This document shows positions 24,531-32,532 of a stretch of DNA of 38,223 nucleotides, in pieces. Positions within the stretch are counted from its first letter, which is position 1; the number at the start of each line of letters is the position of its first letter. The stretch comes from Bacteroidota bacterium (GTDB taxonomy: Bacteria; Bacteroidota; Bacteroidia; Bacteroidales; WCHB1-69): positions 1-38,223 of the forward strand of contig JAGDMF010000018.1 in NCBI GenBank assembly GCA_017860455.1. The letters run 5' to 3'. The translations under genes were made by a program, and so were the position numbers. The notes beneath the pieces were generated by a model, which was given only the letters and a program-made list of their open reading frames with translations, made no database searches and had not been told where the DNA came from.

Positions 24531-25460
24531 TTAGAAGGCTCTGACTGCCCTTACATATAAAGTGTAGTATTTACCATAAGTATAAGAATAACCGTAGAAG
24601 AAGGAGTAGAACCAGGCTTCGTATGTATAATATTCTGAACTGGACCAATAGTAGGTTCGTACTAAAGGTGTGGTTGCGGTATTTCCATCATTTGTGAGGG
24701 CTTTTTGAATTTCATAAAAGTTATTCCATACCTGGTTGAGTTCAGCAACACTTGGTAAATACCAGTCTGTATAAACACCTGTTCCATAATTGGTATTGGA
24801 ATAATCGGCACACAATTTTGCAGCACTTCCGGTATGCCCGCTTTGTCCGGTAATAGCGGTTGTATTGGTTCCCCCACTCCAGTCATTGGTTGTATTAATG
24901 GCAGTTCCGGTTACATTACTCCAGGCCTGAGCGGTGCTTAGATCCACCATGCTCACAATAAGTCCGTGCAAACCGGTATTATCCACCCAGGCAACTACAC
25001 CCCCACCGTAAAGTTCACCGACATAATGAGCTGGGGTAGAAGCTGTTGATCCTGCAGCCTTTGCATATAGTGCATAAGGGACGCTTAAAAGTTGACTGGT
25101 TCCGGATATGGTGTATTGGATACCACCATTGGAACCGTCTGGATCTGTTTCTGTTTTGATAAAATAGGGACCATTTGCCCAATTGATGGCAGAGAAATTT
25201 CCACTTACTAAGGTGCCATTTCCAATTTGTATACTAACTAATCCATTTTCATTGGTATTGGGTGTTTGAGTTTCCACATATACCGGTGTTCCTGTCATAG
25301 ATCCTTGTAAAATGCTGATTTGCATTGTTACTTGTGTATTGGTTATTAATGAGTTACTATTGTTTCTAACCACAGCCTGATAACTCATCATATCGGGCGT
25401 TTGTGCAGAAACTATTGAGGAAAATAGTATCGCAAATAAAAATGTAAAAAATTGTTTCAT
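24531..25460 (-). CDS. Exported protein with C-terminal Lcl/DUF1566 (C-type-lectin-like) domain
   Basis: The 309-residue protein has a signal peptide (about 1-19, ending SAQ-TPDMM). Its N-terminal region begins with the MSYQAVVRN motif common in Bacteroidota surface proteins, then carries beta-rich sequence to about residue 140. The C-terminal part (about 145-309) is an Lcl_C/DUF1566 domain with GLIVSMVDLS, WYLPSVAELNQVW and YYWSSSEYYTY, ending VRAVRAF. This fold is used for ligand display and, in some systems, is diversified at its C-terminal end. The last 40 residues contain an unusual density of Tyr and Phe. It lacks an obvious T9SS tail. It follows the 162-residue T9SS protein gene by 11 bases and shares its promoter. 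Confidence 0.85.
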   Translation of the reverse strand: MKQFFTFLFAILFSSIVSAQTPDMMSYQAVVRNNSNSLITNTQVTMQISILQGSMTGTPVYVETQTPNTNENGLVSIQIGNGTLVSGNFSAINWANGPYFIKTETDPDGSNGGIQYTISGTSQLLSVPYALYAKAAGSTASTPAHYVGELYGGGVVAWVDNTGLHGLIVSMVDLSTAQAWSNVTGTAINTTNDWSGGTNTTAITGQSGHTGSAAKLCADYSNTNYGTGVYTDWYLPSVAELNQVWNNFYEIQKALTNDGNTATTPLVRTYYWSSSEYYTYEAWFYSFFYGYSYTYGKYYTLYVRAVRAF

Positions 25461-25472
25461 GGGTTTTTCAGT

Positions 25473-25961
25473 TTAATATTTTATAATTTTAAAAGTTTTA
25501 AGTTCTTTATTGTTTTGAATCACTTTAAGAATGTATGTTGAAGGGACTAGATCTCCCATATTTATGGAGGTTAGGGCATTATGAATTTTTTCATTTAAAA
25601 CCATTTTACCCTGGATATCAAATAATTGATACGATAAATCGGTAATTTCCATATTTGATATGGACAATGATAAAAAATCTGTTGTAGGATTTGGATAGGT
25701 TTGAATATGGAGAAGAATTTGATCCATCTCTTCCAGAACGGATAGAACAGAGATCTCGAAGGGTTGTTGAACTCCTTCTGCTACTGATCCATTTGAGGCT
25801 TTTAAAGTATGATATGATACTTGTCCAACTGTAAAGCTCACTGTTCCACCGTTTCCTGAACCATTACCACCAGAGGTGTTCGTACTTGTTTGTGCTGAAC
25901 TTATTGAAAACAGAAAAGTAAAGACACAGGTTAAGATTAATATTGGATGTTTTGTGTTCAT
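25473..25961 (-). CDS. Small secreted protein with T9SS type A sorting domain
   Basis: This 162-residue protein has a signal peptide (about residues 1-23, ending SSAQ), a Gly/Ser/Thr-rich stretch, the short module TVSFTVGQVSYHTLKASNGS and then VAEGVQQPFEI. From about residue 85 it is a T9SS sorting domain (IQTYPNPTTDFLSL, YQLFDIQGKMV, STYILKVIQ, FKIIKY). The VGQ...GVQQPFEI module is common in short Bacteroidota cargo proteins and has no known activity. It is the first gene of a two-gene unit with the Lcl-domain protein. The pairing suggests co-exported surface proteins, which is inference. Confidence 0.88.
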   Translation of the reverse strand: MNTKHPILILTCVFTFLFSISSAQTSTNTSGGNGSGNGGTVSFTVGQVSYHTLKASNGSVAEGVQQPFEISVLSVLEEMDQILLHIQTYPNPTTDFLSLSISNMEITDLSYQLFDIQGKMVLNEKIHNALTSINMGDLVPSTYILKVIQNNKELKTFKIIKY

Positions 25962-25981
25962 TTATTTATAATTAGATAAAA

Positions 25982-25989
25982 CAAAAATA
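25982..25989 (-). promoter_or_regulatory. -7 promoter box (TATTTTTG) of the two secreted-protein genes
   Basis: The minus strand reads TATTTTTG, 21-28 bases before the ATG at 25961. Confidence 0.65.
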
Positions 25990-26000
25990 CAAATAATTTA

Positions 26001-26056
26001 ACAATTAACAATTAAATATACTATTCATTTTTCATTTTTCATTATTCACTATTCAC
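26001..26056. repeat. Period-7 array, ACAATTA then TTTTCAT/TATTCAC words
   Basis: ACAATTA (twice), AATATAC, TATTCAT, TTTTCAT (twice), TATTCAC (twice), all in one 7-bp register. It lies between divergent promoters. Confidence 0.85.
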
Positions 26057-26139
26057 TCAAAAAGGGGATCCCTATTTTCGGTTAGTTTTGTATTAAAATT
26101 TCCCTTATTTTAGTGATCTGAAAAATGATATTTTGAAAC

Positions 26140-26147
26140 TATTTTTG
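26140..26147 (+). promoter_or_regulatory. -7 promoter box (TATTTTTG) of the OprB-like porin gene
   Basis: TATTTTTG followed by CC lies 27-34 bases before the ATG at 26174. Confidence 0.65.
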
Positions 26148-26173
26148 CCATGTTCAAAAATTATTAGACGACC

Positions 26174-27328
26174 ATGAAAACCAATGTTTATATTTTTTTA
26201 TTTTTACTGATATTTAGCAATCAGTTTGTTATTGGACAATCAGATGATTCTTTAAAATCTCCTTTTACTTTTGAAGGGAAATATGTTGGGGATGTTTTTT
26301 ACAATTTTTCCGGAGGAATCAGAAAAGGAGGAACTTACTTAGGTATGGCAAGTTTTATCATTGGGTTGAACACAGAGGATGCAAGGTTATGGAAAGGAGG
26401 AGAATTTTATTTGAATGCTGCCAATACTCATGGAGGAGAACCCTCAGCAAAATTTATTGGAGATTATCAGGGTGCATCCAATATTGAAGCGGGAGATTTA
26501 ACGTATATGCATGAATTATGGTTTAAACAATCATTTGGGAAATTTGCTATTGTTTTAGGTTTACAGGATTTGTGTGCTGAATTTATTTCCAGTGATTATG
26601 CAAGTTTATACTTAAATAGTTCATGTGGTGTTCATTCTACTATTGCCAATAACTTAGCTGTTCCTATTTTCCCCTTAACTGCTTTAGGAGTGCAGATTCA
26701 TTATAATTTTACTGATAAATTTACTTTTAAATTAGCCCTTTTCGATGGTGTTCCGGATGATCTTTCCATGAACCAACATAATCTTAAATGGAAATTGAAA
26801 AAAGAGGATGGATATCTGTTTTTTTCTCAAATATCGTATCAAAATAAGTCGGTAAAATATCCGGGAAACTATAAATTGGGTTTTTATTACCACAACCCTT
26901 ATAGTATAACAAATGAATTGGATGGAGGAGCCATTGAGATTAAAAAACATTCTAAAAATTATGGATTTTATTTAATTTTAGATCAAACACTGTATCAAAA
27001 TAAAAATGGAAAAACGTTAAATATTTTCACTCAAACAAGTATTAGTCCCAAAAAAATAAATGAAAACTGGTATTTTTTTGGTGTTGGATTAAATTACAAA
27101 GGGTTTTTCAAACAAAGAATAGAGGATGAAGCAGGAATAGCATTATCTCATGCAGTCATTGATAACGCAATAGGAAATGAATCTGCTATTGAATTAACAT
27201 ATAAAGCCATTTTTGGGGATCATTTCTTTATACAGCCCGATTTTCAATATATCATTAATCCGGTAGGTACAGATAAAATATTGAAAGATTGCTTTATCGG
27301 TTTTGTAAGATTTGGAATCCAGTTTTAA
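26174..27328 (+). CDS. OprB-family carbohydrate-selective porin
   Basis: The 384-residue product has a signal peptide (about 1-21, ending VIG-QSDD) and a beta-barrel pattern of alternating strands ending in an aromatic residue (FGIQF), as in outer-membrane proteins. Segments such as FEGKYVGDVFYNFSGGIRKG, LWKGGEFYLNAANTHGG and LPxFPLTALGV-type sequence match the OprB/carbohydrate porin family (PF04966), which forms sugar-permeable channels. The solute transported is not evident. It is monocistronic in appearance: its own promoter box upstream, and nusB with a separate box downstream. Confidence 0.82.
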   Translation: MKTNVYIFLFLLIFSNQFVIGQSDDSLKSPFTFEGKYVGDVFYNFSGGIRKGGTYLGMASFIIGLNTEDARLWKGGEFYLNAANTHGGEPSAKFIGDYQGASNIEAGDLTYMHELWFKQSFGKFAIVLGLQDLCAEFISSDYASLYLNSSCGVHSTIANNLAVPIFPLTALGVQIHYNFTDKFTFKLALFDGVPDDLSMNQHNLKWKLKKEDGYLFFSQISYQNKSVKYPGNYKLGFYYHNPYSITNELDGGAIEIKKHSKNYGFYLILDQTLYQNKNGKTLNIFTQTSISPKKINENWYFFGVGLNYKGFFKQRIEDEAGIALSHAVIDNAIGNESAIELTYKAIFGDHFFIQPDFQYIINPVGTDKILKDCFIGFVRFGIQF

Positions 27329-27399
27329 TAAATAGTTCTGTTAGAGATTAAAAAGTTAAAGAACTGATTTAATTATTCCGATAATTGGAAAATTTGGTG

Positions 27400-27407
27400 T
27401 AATTTTG
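27400..27407 (+). promoter_or_regulatory. -7 promoter box (TAATTTTG) of the nusB-coaE operon
   Basis: TAATTTTG followed by CA lies 27-34 bases upstream of the nusB ATG and is the only box I see before the five closely spaced genes. Confidence 0.7.
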
Positions 27408-27433
27408 CAGACTTATAAAATTGATTCGACAGA

Positions 27434-28381
27434 ATGGTAAGCAGACGTTATTTGAGGACAAAGGTGATGCAAGGTATTTTTGCATTTGAAGCAAATGTTA
27501 AAGAGGAAATTAATCAAGGTGAAAAGAAATTAACAGCTTCAATAGAAAGTTGTTACACCCTATTCTGTTATTTTTTTTCCATATTTCCTGAATTTAAAAG
27601 GTATCGTTTAAACAAACAGGAAGATTTAAAAGGAAAAATTTATCCCACTTTTGAAGACTTGAATCCCAATACCAAATTTGTTGACAATATTGTGATCACT
27701 CAAATTGAGGATAACGTCACATTGAATAAACTTTGGAATCAGTTGAGCATACACTGGAATGACCAATCCGATTTCATTGTACAGATATTTCAGGAGATCG
27801 CTAAATGTCCGGCTTATATTCAATACCTGGAAAATCCAACCAGAAGCTATGAAGATGATAAAAAACTGGTTCTAGCGATTATTGAGGATGTGTTTTCTCA
27901 AAGTGAGATGCTTCATTGGTATTTAGAAGAAAAAAATGTTCATTGGTTTGATGATTACAATGAGGCTTTATTAATGGTTTACAAAAATATTTCAAATTTT
28001 ACTGAAATTAAGGGAATAAATAATAAAATCACACCTTTGTATAAAGACTCAATAGAAGATGTTGAATTTTTTAAAACCTTATATAGAAAGACTTTAATAC
28101 ATGGTGATTCTTATTCCAAAATGATTGAGTCAAAATTGCAAAACTGGGAATTAGAACGTATCATGGGCTTAGATATGATATTAATGAAGATGGCGATTTG
28201 TGAATTTACCGAAATGCCGGAGATTCCAATTAAAGTAACCATTAATGAATATATTGAATTGGCCAAAATGTACAGTTCAACTAAAAGTGGATTATTTATC
28301 AATGGTTTATTGGATAAAATCGTGATAACATTAAAAGAAGAAGGAAAACTAAACAAAATGGGGCGTGGGCTCATTAATTAA
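27434..28381 (+). CDS. nusB: Transcription antitermination factor NusB (long Bacteroidota form)
   Basis: The 315-residue protein starts MVSRRYLRTKVMQGIFAFE, the usual NusB opening helix, and ends with a typical NusB core: MGLDMILMKMAICEF, INEYIELAKMYSS, FINGLLDKI. Between them Bacteroidota NusB proteins carry an extra helical domain, which explains the length compared with about 139 residues in E. coli. NusB with NusE binds boxA RNA in rRNA antitermination complexes. The gene is first in a run with a DUF1573 lipoprotein, yajC, a YbbR-like gene and coaE, a familiar order in this phylum. Confidence 0.93.
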   Translation: MVSRRYLRTKVMQGIFAFEANVKEEINQGEKKLTASIESCYTLFCYFFSIFPEFKRYRLNKQEDLKGKIYPTFEDLNPNTKFVDNIVITQIEDNVTLNKLWNQLSIHWNDQSDFIVQIFQEIAKCPAYIQYLENPTRSYEDDKKLVLAIIEDVFSQSEMLHWYLEEKNVHWFDDYNEALLMVYKNISNFTEIKGINNKITPLYKDSIEDVEFFKTLYRKTLIHGDSYSKMIESKLQNWELERIMGLDMILMKMAICEFTEMPEIPIKVTINEYIELAKMYSSTKSGLFINGLLDKIVITLKEEGKLNKMGRGLIN

Positions 28382-28391
28382 TAATAAAACG

Positions 28392-28844
28392 ATGAAAAAA
28401 ATTGCATTACTCGTAATCGGAGTGCTCATTTTATGGTCATGCGGTACTAAAAAAGATGATCAATATGGAGTGGAAATCATTTCAAATCCAGCAACAGCTA
28501 ATGGTACTGATAAAAAAATTGCGGAAAAGATGCCTGTTTTAACATTTGAAACGGTAACCCATAATTTTGGAAAAGTGATTCAAGGGGAAAGGCTTTCCTA
28601 CTCTTTTAAATTTAAAAATACCGGGAAATCAAATTTGATTATTTCTTATGTTGAAACTTCATGTGGTTGTACCACATCCACACCACCTAAAGAACCCATA
28701 GCTCCCGGTGAATCCGGAGAGATTAAAGTCACTTTCGATTCTAAGACTAAAAGTGGAGAAGTTACAAATCAGGTGATGATCACTGCAAATACATTTCCTG
28801 TAAATACATCACTAATCTTAAAAGCAAACGTTATAAGACCTTAA
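28392..28844 (+). CDS. DUF1573 lipoprotein
   Basis: Starting at 28392 (MKKIALLVIGVLILWSCG) the product is 150 residues with a lipobox LWSC (Cys17). An in-frame start at 28365 would overlap nusB and add nine residues before the signal, so it is less likely. The rest is one DUF1573 domain, an Ig-like beta sandwich, with the family hallmarks FETVTHNFGKVIQGE, FKFKNTGKSNL and SCGCTT. The domain is common in Bacteroidota envelope proteins and has no assigned activity. It is the second gene of the nusB operon. Confidence 0.9.
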   Translation: MKKIALLVIGVLILWSCGTKKDDQYGVEIISNPATANGTDKKIAEKMPVLTFETVTHNFGKVIQGERLSYSFKFKNTGKSNLIISYVETSCGCTTSTPPKEPIAPGESGEIKVTFDSKTKSGEVTNQVMITANTFPVNTSLILKANVIRP

Positions 28845-28863
28845 TTTAAAAAAAATATCAATT

Positions 28864-29193
28864 ATGAACATTCAATCCATTTTATTATTTGCCCAACAAC
28901 AAACTGCCAATGGAAAATCCAGTGGTGGTGGTTATCAAATGTTAATCTTCTTAGGATTAATGATCGTTGTTTTCTATTTCTTTATGATTCGTCCACAACA
29001 AAAGAAACAAAAACAAGTTCAACAATTCAGAGAAGGTTTGAAAAAAGGAGATAAAGTTGTTACTATTGGTGGTATTCATGGAAAAATCACTGACGTACAA
29101 GACACCACTTTTACAGTTGAGATTTCTGACGGAGTTAAAATTACCATTGAAAAAGCTGCAGTTGCAGTTGATGGTAATGATGCCAAAAAATAG
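28864..29193 (+). CDS. yajC: Preprotein translocase subunit YajC
   Basis: The 109-residue protein has a short N-terminal extension, one transmembrane helix (about residues 25-43) ending in FMIRPQQKKQK, and a cytoplasmic domain with GDKVVTIGGIHGKI. This is the standard YajC pattern; the protein associates with SecDF and the Sec channel. The gene lies 19 bases after the DUF1573 gene and six before the YbbR-like gene. Confidence 0.96.
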   Translation: MNIQSILLFAQQQTANGKSSGGGYQMLIFLGLMIVVFYFFMIRPQQKKQKQVQQFREGLKKGDKVVTIGGIHGKITDVQDTTFTVEISDGVKITIEKAAVAVDGNDAKK

Positions 29194-29199
29194 ATCTTT

Positions 29200-29625
29200 A
29201 TGTCTGAGGTAAAAGATGAAAAGAAGAGGTACTCCAAAATCACATCAGGAACATTTCTGATCTGTCTGGGAATTGCTGTAATGGGATGGTTTATTGTAAC
29301 CTTCTCAAAAGAGTATGTTCAAACTGTGGGGTGTACGATTCAATTTACTCAATTACCTAGAGGGATCAAACAGATCAATTCATCTGATTCAATTGTGACT
29401 ATAACTTTTAAAACTAAGGGTTTTAATTATTTAAAGCACAGTTTTACAGATAAATACACATTTCTTGAACTTTCAGTTAAAGATTTAACAAAAAAGAAAG
29501 GGAAAAGAAATGTGTATTCATTTTCTAAAAAAGAATTATCTGATTATATTCGTGATACCGGCTATTTTGGTTCTGCATTTTTAGAGATTGAAAAACCGGA
29601 ATCTTTGACGATTTATATGAAATAA
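29200..29625 (+). CDS. YbbR-like membrane-anchored protein, short form
   Basis: The 141-residue protein has one transmembrane helix near the N-terminus (about 17-38), then a beta-rich extracytoplasmic part with the CTIQFTQLPRGI and ITFKTKGFNYL segments expected of a single YbbR-like repeat. Between yajC and coaE, Bacteroidota usually have a YbbR-like gene of around 300 residues, as I recall; this one is less than half of that. The stop codon is clean and coaE begins five bases later, so it looks like a natural short version or an old truncation. Function unknown. Confidence 0.65.
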   Translation: MSEVKDEKKRYSKITSGTFLICLGIAVMGWFIVTFSKEYVQTVGCTIQFTQLPRGIKQINSSDSIVTITFKTKGFNYLKHSFTDKYTFLELSVKDLTKKKGKRNVYSFSKKELSDYIRDTGYFGSAFLEIEKPESLTIYMK

Positions 29626-29630
29626 CATCC

Positions 29631-30155
29631 ATGTTAAAAATTGCCTTAACAGGAGGAATTGGCACCGGGAAAACGTATCTTTCCAAACATTTCATCGAAA
29701 TGGGAATTCCGGTATTTTATGCAGATGAAGAAGCCAAAAAATTGTATTCGGACTCCATAGTTTTGCTACAGATCAAAGCCAAATTTGGCACATCTGTATT
29801 TTCCAATCAACAGATCGATTTTGCGAAACTGGCTGCTTTGGTTTTTTCAGATTCAAAAGCATTGGAGTGGATGAACCGACTGATCCATCCCATTGTTTTA
29901 CAGTTATTTGATCAATGGAGTATAGATCAAAATACGCCAACAGTTATGATGGAGAGTGCCATCATTTATGAAGCACATTTGGAAGGTTTTTTTGATAAAA
30001 TTATTGTTGTTGATGCTCCATTACAGGTTCGTATTGAGCGGATCAAAAAAAGATCTCCCCACCTTAAAGATGAGGAGATTATGAAAAGAATAGAAGCGCA
30101 AATTTCACAAGAAGAGAAATGTAAACGTGCCGATCTGGTTTTACTAAATAACTGA
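29631..30155 (+). CDS. coaE: Dephospho-CoA kinase
   Basis: The protein catalyses the last step of coenzyme A synthesis. The P-loop is GGIGTGKT (residues 8-15), followed by FYADEEAKKLY and the MNRLIHPIV lid region, all typical of CoaE. At 174 residues it is about 20 shorter than most family members: the chain ends at ADLVLLNN, where others continue with a short helix. The stop is immediately followed by the stop of the convergent ROK gene. The catalytic core is complete, so activity is plausible. Confidence 0.92.
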   Translation: MLKIALTGGIGTGKTYLSKHFIEMGIPVFYADEEAKKLYSDSIVLLQIKAKFGTSVFSNQQIDFAKLAALVFSDSKALEWMNRLIHPIVLQLFDQWSIDQNTPTVMMESAIIYEAHLEGFFDKIIVVDAPLQVRIERIKKRSPHLKDEEIMKRIEAQISQEEKCKRADLVLLNN

Positions 30156-31097
30156 TTATCTCGTTAAAGCGGCAGCCCCTAAAATAGCAACACTATTTTC
30201 TGGTAAAGAAGATAAAAGAATAGGAATATCCCTGTTAAAAATAAAAAGTTTATGTTTTAAAAAGGATCTTTTAATAGGATCTAAAAATACATCACCTGCC
30301 TGAATGGGGCCACCCATCAGGAATATCGCTTCCGGTGAAGAAAAAGTGACTGCATTAGCCAGGGCAATACCCAAAAGATACCCTGTTCTTTCATATGTAG
30401 CAATGGCCAGAGGATCTCCTAATTTAGCTGCATCAGAAACATTTTTGCCGGTCATTCCATGAAAAACATCTTTTGTTAAAATACTATCCGGATATTGAGG
30501 CATCAATTCAAGACAATTCCAAACAATTCCACTAGAGGAAGTGTATTTTTCAAGGCATCCTTTGTTTCCACAACCACAGGGTCTTCCTTCAGGAATCAAA
30601 ATGGCATGGCCCATTTCTCCAGCTAAGCCATCATGTCCATAAACTAACTTTCCATCTATTACTATCCCGGTACCAACACCTGTGCCTAATGTGAACATCA
30701 TGAAATTTTTCATACCTTTGGCTCCACCATAGATCATCTCACCATAGGTAGCAGCATTAGCATCATTAGTAACCACAACAGGATAAGGAAATTGTTGATG
30801 AATCATATCCCGAAGTGGTAATATCCCTTTCATATTCAGATTGGTTGCATTTTCAATACTGCCTGTATAGTAATTAGCTGCCGGAGCCCCAATGCCCACA
30901 CCTGTAATAGATGCTGGATCAAGATCTTTTACTAAAATTTGAATTGCTTTAACCAAATCATCAACAAATAGCTGATGATCAGAATATTGTAAAGTTTTTA
31001 AATTTTGCTTTGCAATTACTTCGCCCTGATCGTTTACAAGACCAATATCGGTATTGGTTCCTCCAATATCGATTCCGATTGAGAATAGATGGTTCAT
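30156..31097 (-). CDS. ROK-family sugar kinase (glucokinase-like)
   Basis: The 313-residue protein has the ROK layout: phosphate-binding DIGGTNTDIGLV near the N-terminus, VTNDANAATYGE, GLAGEMGHAIL and the zinc motif CGCGNKGCLEKYTS, ending with LGAAALTR. ROK proteins without a helix-turn-helix, like this one, are usually glucose or N-acyl-hexosamine kinases; the exact sugar is not determined. Its ATG overlaps the last base of the T9SS plug gene by four bases (ATGA), so the two are translationally coupled. Its stop codon touches that of coaE. Confidence 0.9.
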   Translation of the reverse strand: MNHLFSIGIDIGGTNTDIGLVNDQGEVIAKQNLKTLQYSDHQLFVDDLVKAIQILVKDLDPASITGVGIGAPAANYYTGSIENATNLNMKGILPLRDMIHQQFPYPVVVTNDANAATYGEMIYGGAKGMKNFMMFTLGTGVGTGIVIDGKLVYGHDGLAGEMGHAILIPEGRPCGCGNKGCLEKYTSSSGIVWNCLELMPQYPDSILTKDVFHGMTGKNVSDAAKLGDPLAIATYERTGYLLGIALANAVTFSSPEAIFLMGGPIQAGDVFLDPIKRSFLKHKLFIFNRDIPILLSSLPENSVAILGAAALTR

Positions 31098-32368
31098 TTT
31101 TGTATGGTTAAGATAGTACTTCCAATTAATTTATCATAAGAGGTTCCCTCTTCCTGAAGATAGATGAGGATCATATAATTATTTTTTGTTTGCCAGTGAG
31201 AACCTTCAATATACGTTTCATCGATCGATTTAGAATCTTTTGGAACATAGACATATTGATAATTATAAAAACCTTGTTTTAGATAAAGTGATGTTTCCCA
31301 ATACTTTGTTTCCTGATTATACTCCAATTTTGCATCAGGAATGATTCTCCAGTCTGTTAATTCTCCAAAAACATAAAGATCACCACCACTTACTTTAAAA
31401 TCACATCTTAAAGAGAAATGAGTCAGAACATAATCTTCAGATATTTCACTGTCAAAATCATAATTGGCCCAAAAACAAGCTCCTTTTAAAGTAGTATTTG
31501 TTTCATAGGCTCCAAATGGTCTGGCCATATCCTCCATAACATAAGCCTGGTTGATTTGATTTTCAAAATTGATAGAAACAATTCTATCGGATAAATTTCT
31601 TAAAGTTCTAAGATCAAAAGTTCTGAATTCAGCACCACCAAAAAATAGATTGCTATTCAGATTATCGAAATAGAAACTAAACTCACCAGGTTTTAAGGAT
31701 CGGTAGGTAAGACCCTGAATCGCATTATCCCATCTGCCATTTTGTAAAATAGTAGCATGTAAATACAAAGCGGGATTTCTTATGGCATATCCGGAGGAAT
31801 AGACTGTAAAGTCAACTTGTTGTTTAGTTTCCTTAAAGTTCACATCAACAGCATTTTGAACAACACCAGATATTCCTACAGCTAAAGGTTCTTCCACCAT
31901 AATACGCCTTGTTAAAATGGGGTGATCAGGAGTAGTATCATAAACAAATAAAAGATAATTTCCTGATTTGGTTAATTTTAACATATCATTAGGAAACAAC
32001 AATGAATACTGGGTATAGTGTTGAATAGTATTAAAACCATTTGTATAATCTTTAATTTCATCTTCCAGAAATCCATCGATATACTCAATCGGATTTAAAG
32101 GGGAAAATTTCCAGTCATGACTACAATGGATCAACGTATATTTTAAGTAACGGTCTTTTTGATCCAGATCATCAAAGACCAAATGGAGCTGATCTCCCGA
32201 ATTTAACTTGATGATAGGCTGACTTAATTCCTGATCAGTTCTGGCTACTTTTACACTTTTAATAGCTTCGTCAAAAATATTATTTTCAGGAAGAATATTG
32301 GGGTAATTTTGTCCGGAGAGTTCCAGACAAGTTATGAAAATCAGGAAAAACTGAAATATTCTTTTCAT
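31094..32368 (-). CDS. Type IX secretion plug protein (DUF5103)
   Basis: This 424-residue exported protein (signal peptide about 1-19, ending LSGQ) matches the DUF5103 family. Hallmarks are a first beta domain with LNSGDQLHLVFDDLDQKDRYLKYTLIHCSHDW, then YIDGFLEDEIKDYTNGFNT, a middle domain with DVNFKETKQQVDFTVYSS, and a C-terminal domain ending SHWQTKNNYMILIYL. In Flavobacterium the plug protein closes the SprA translocon when no cargo or PorV is bound. A TACCTTTG box lies just upstream. With porQ it supports a working T9SS in this organism. Confidence 0.88.
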   Translation of the reverse strand: MKRIFQFFLIFITCLELSGQNYPNILPENNIFDEAIKSVKVARTDQELSQPIIKLNSGDQLHLVFDDLDQKDRYLKYTLIHCSHDWKFSPLNPIEYIDGFLEDEIKDYTNGFNTIQHYTQYSLLFPNDMLKLTKSGNYLLFVYDTTPDHPILTRRIMVEEPLAVGISGVVQNAVDVNFKETKQQVDFTVYSSGYAIRNPALYLHATILQNGRWDNAIQGLTYRSLKPGEFSFYFDNLNSNLFFGGAEFRTFDLRTLRNLSDRIVSINFENQINQAYVMEDMARPFGAYETNTTLKGACFWANYDFDSEISEDYVLTHFSLRCDFKVSGGDLYVFGELTDWRIIPDAKLEYNQETKYWETSLYLKQGFYNYQYVYVPKDSKSIDETYIEGSHWQTKNNYMILIYLQEEGTSYDKLIGSTILTIQK

Positions 32369-32385
32369 AAAATGAAATTAGAATG

Positions 32386-32393
32386 CAAAGGTA
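32386..32393 (-). promoter_or_regulatory. -7 promoter box (TACCTTTG) of the plug-ROK unit
   Basis: The minus strand reads TACCTTTG followed by CA, 18-25 bases before the ATG at 32368. The heptamer array at 32400-32490 begins a few bases further upstream. Confidence 0.7.
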
Positions 32394-32399
32394 TGAAAA

Positions 32400-32490
32400 A
32401 AAGTAACAGGTTACAGGTAAAAGGTAAAAAGTAAGAGGTTACAGGTAACAGGTAACAGGTAACAGGTAAAAAGTAAGAGGTTACAGGTGA
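32400..32490. repeat. Period-7 array, CAGGTAA/AAAGTAA/GAGGTTA words
   Basis: Exactly thirteen heptamers without a phase break. A four-word block (CAGGTAA, AAAGTAA, GAGGTTA, CAGGTAA-type) recurs inside it, indicating a higher-order duplication. Same family, opposite strand, as 20509-20606. It fills the divergent spacer between the plug gene and the AraC gene. Confidence 0.95.
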
Positions 32491-32510
32491 TAAAAGTTTT
32501 AAAAATTCTT

Positions 32511-32518
32511 TATTTTTG
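32511..32518 (+). promoter_or_regulatory. -7 promoter box (TATTTTTG) of the AraC-type gene
   Basis: TATTTTTG followed by CA lies 15-22 bases before the ATG at 32533. Confidence 0.7.
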
Positions 32519-32532
32519 CAGAAATATATCGT

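Noticed and set aside
27330-27399. Terminator between the porin gene and nusB
   Set aside because: Only a weak GTTCT/AGAAC pairing with a long AT-rich loop and no T-tract; not enough to call.
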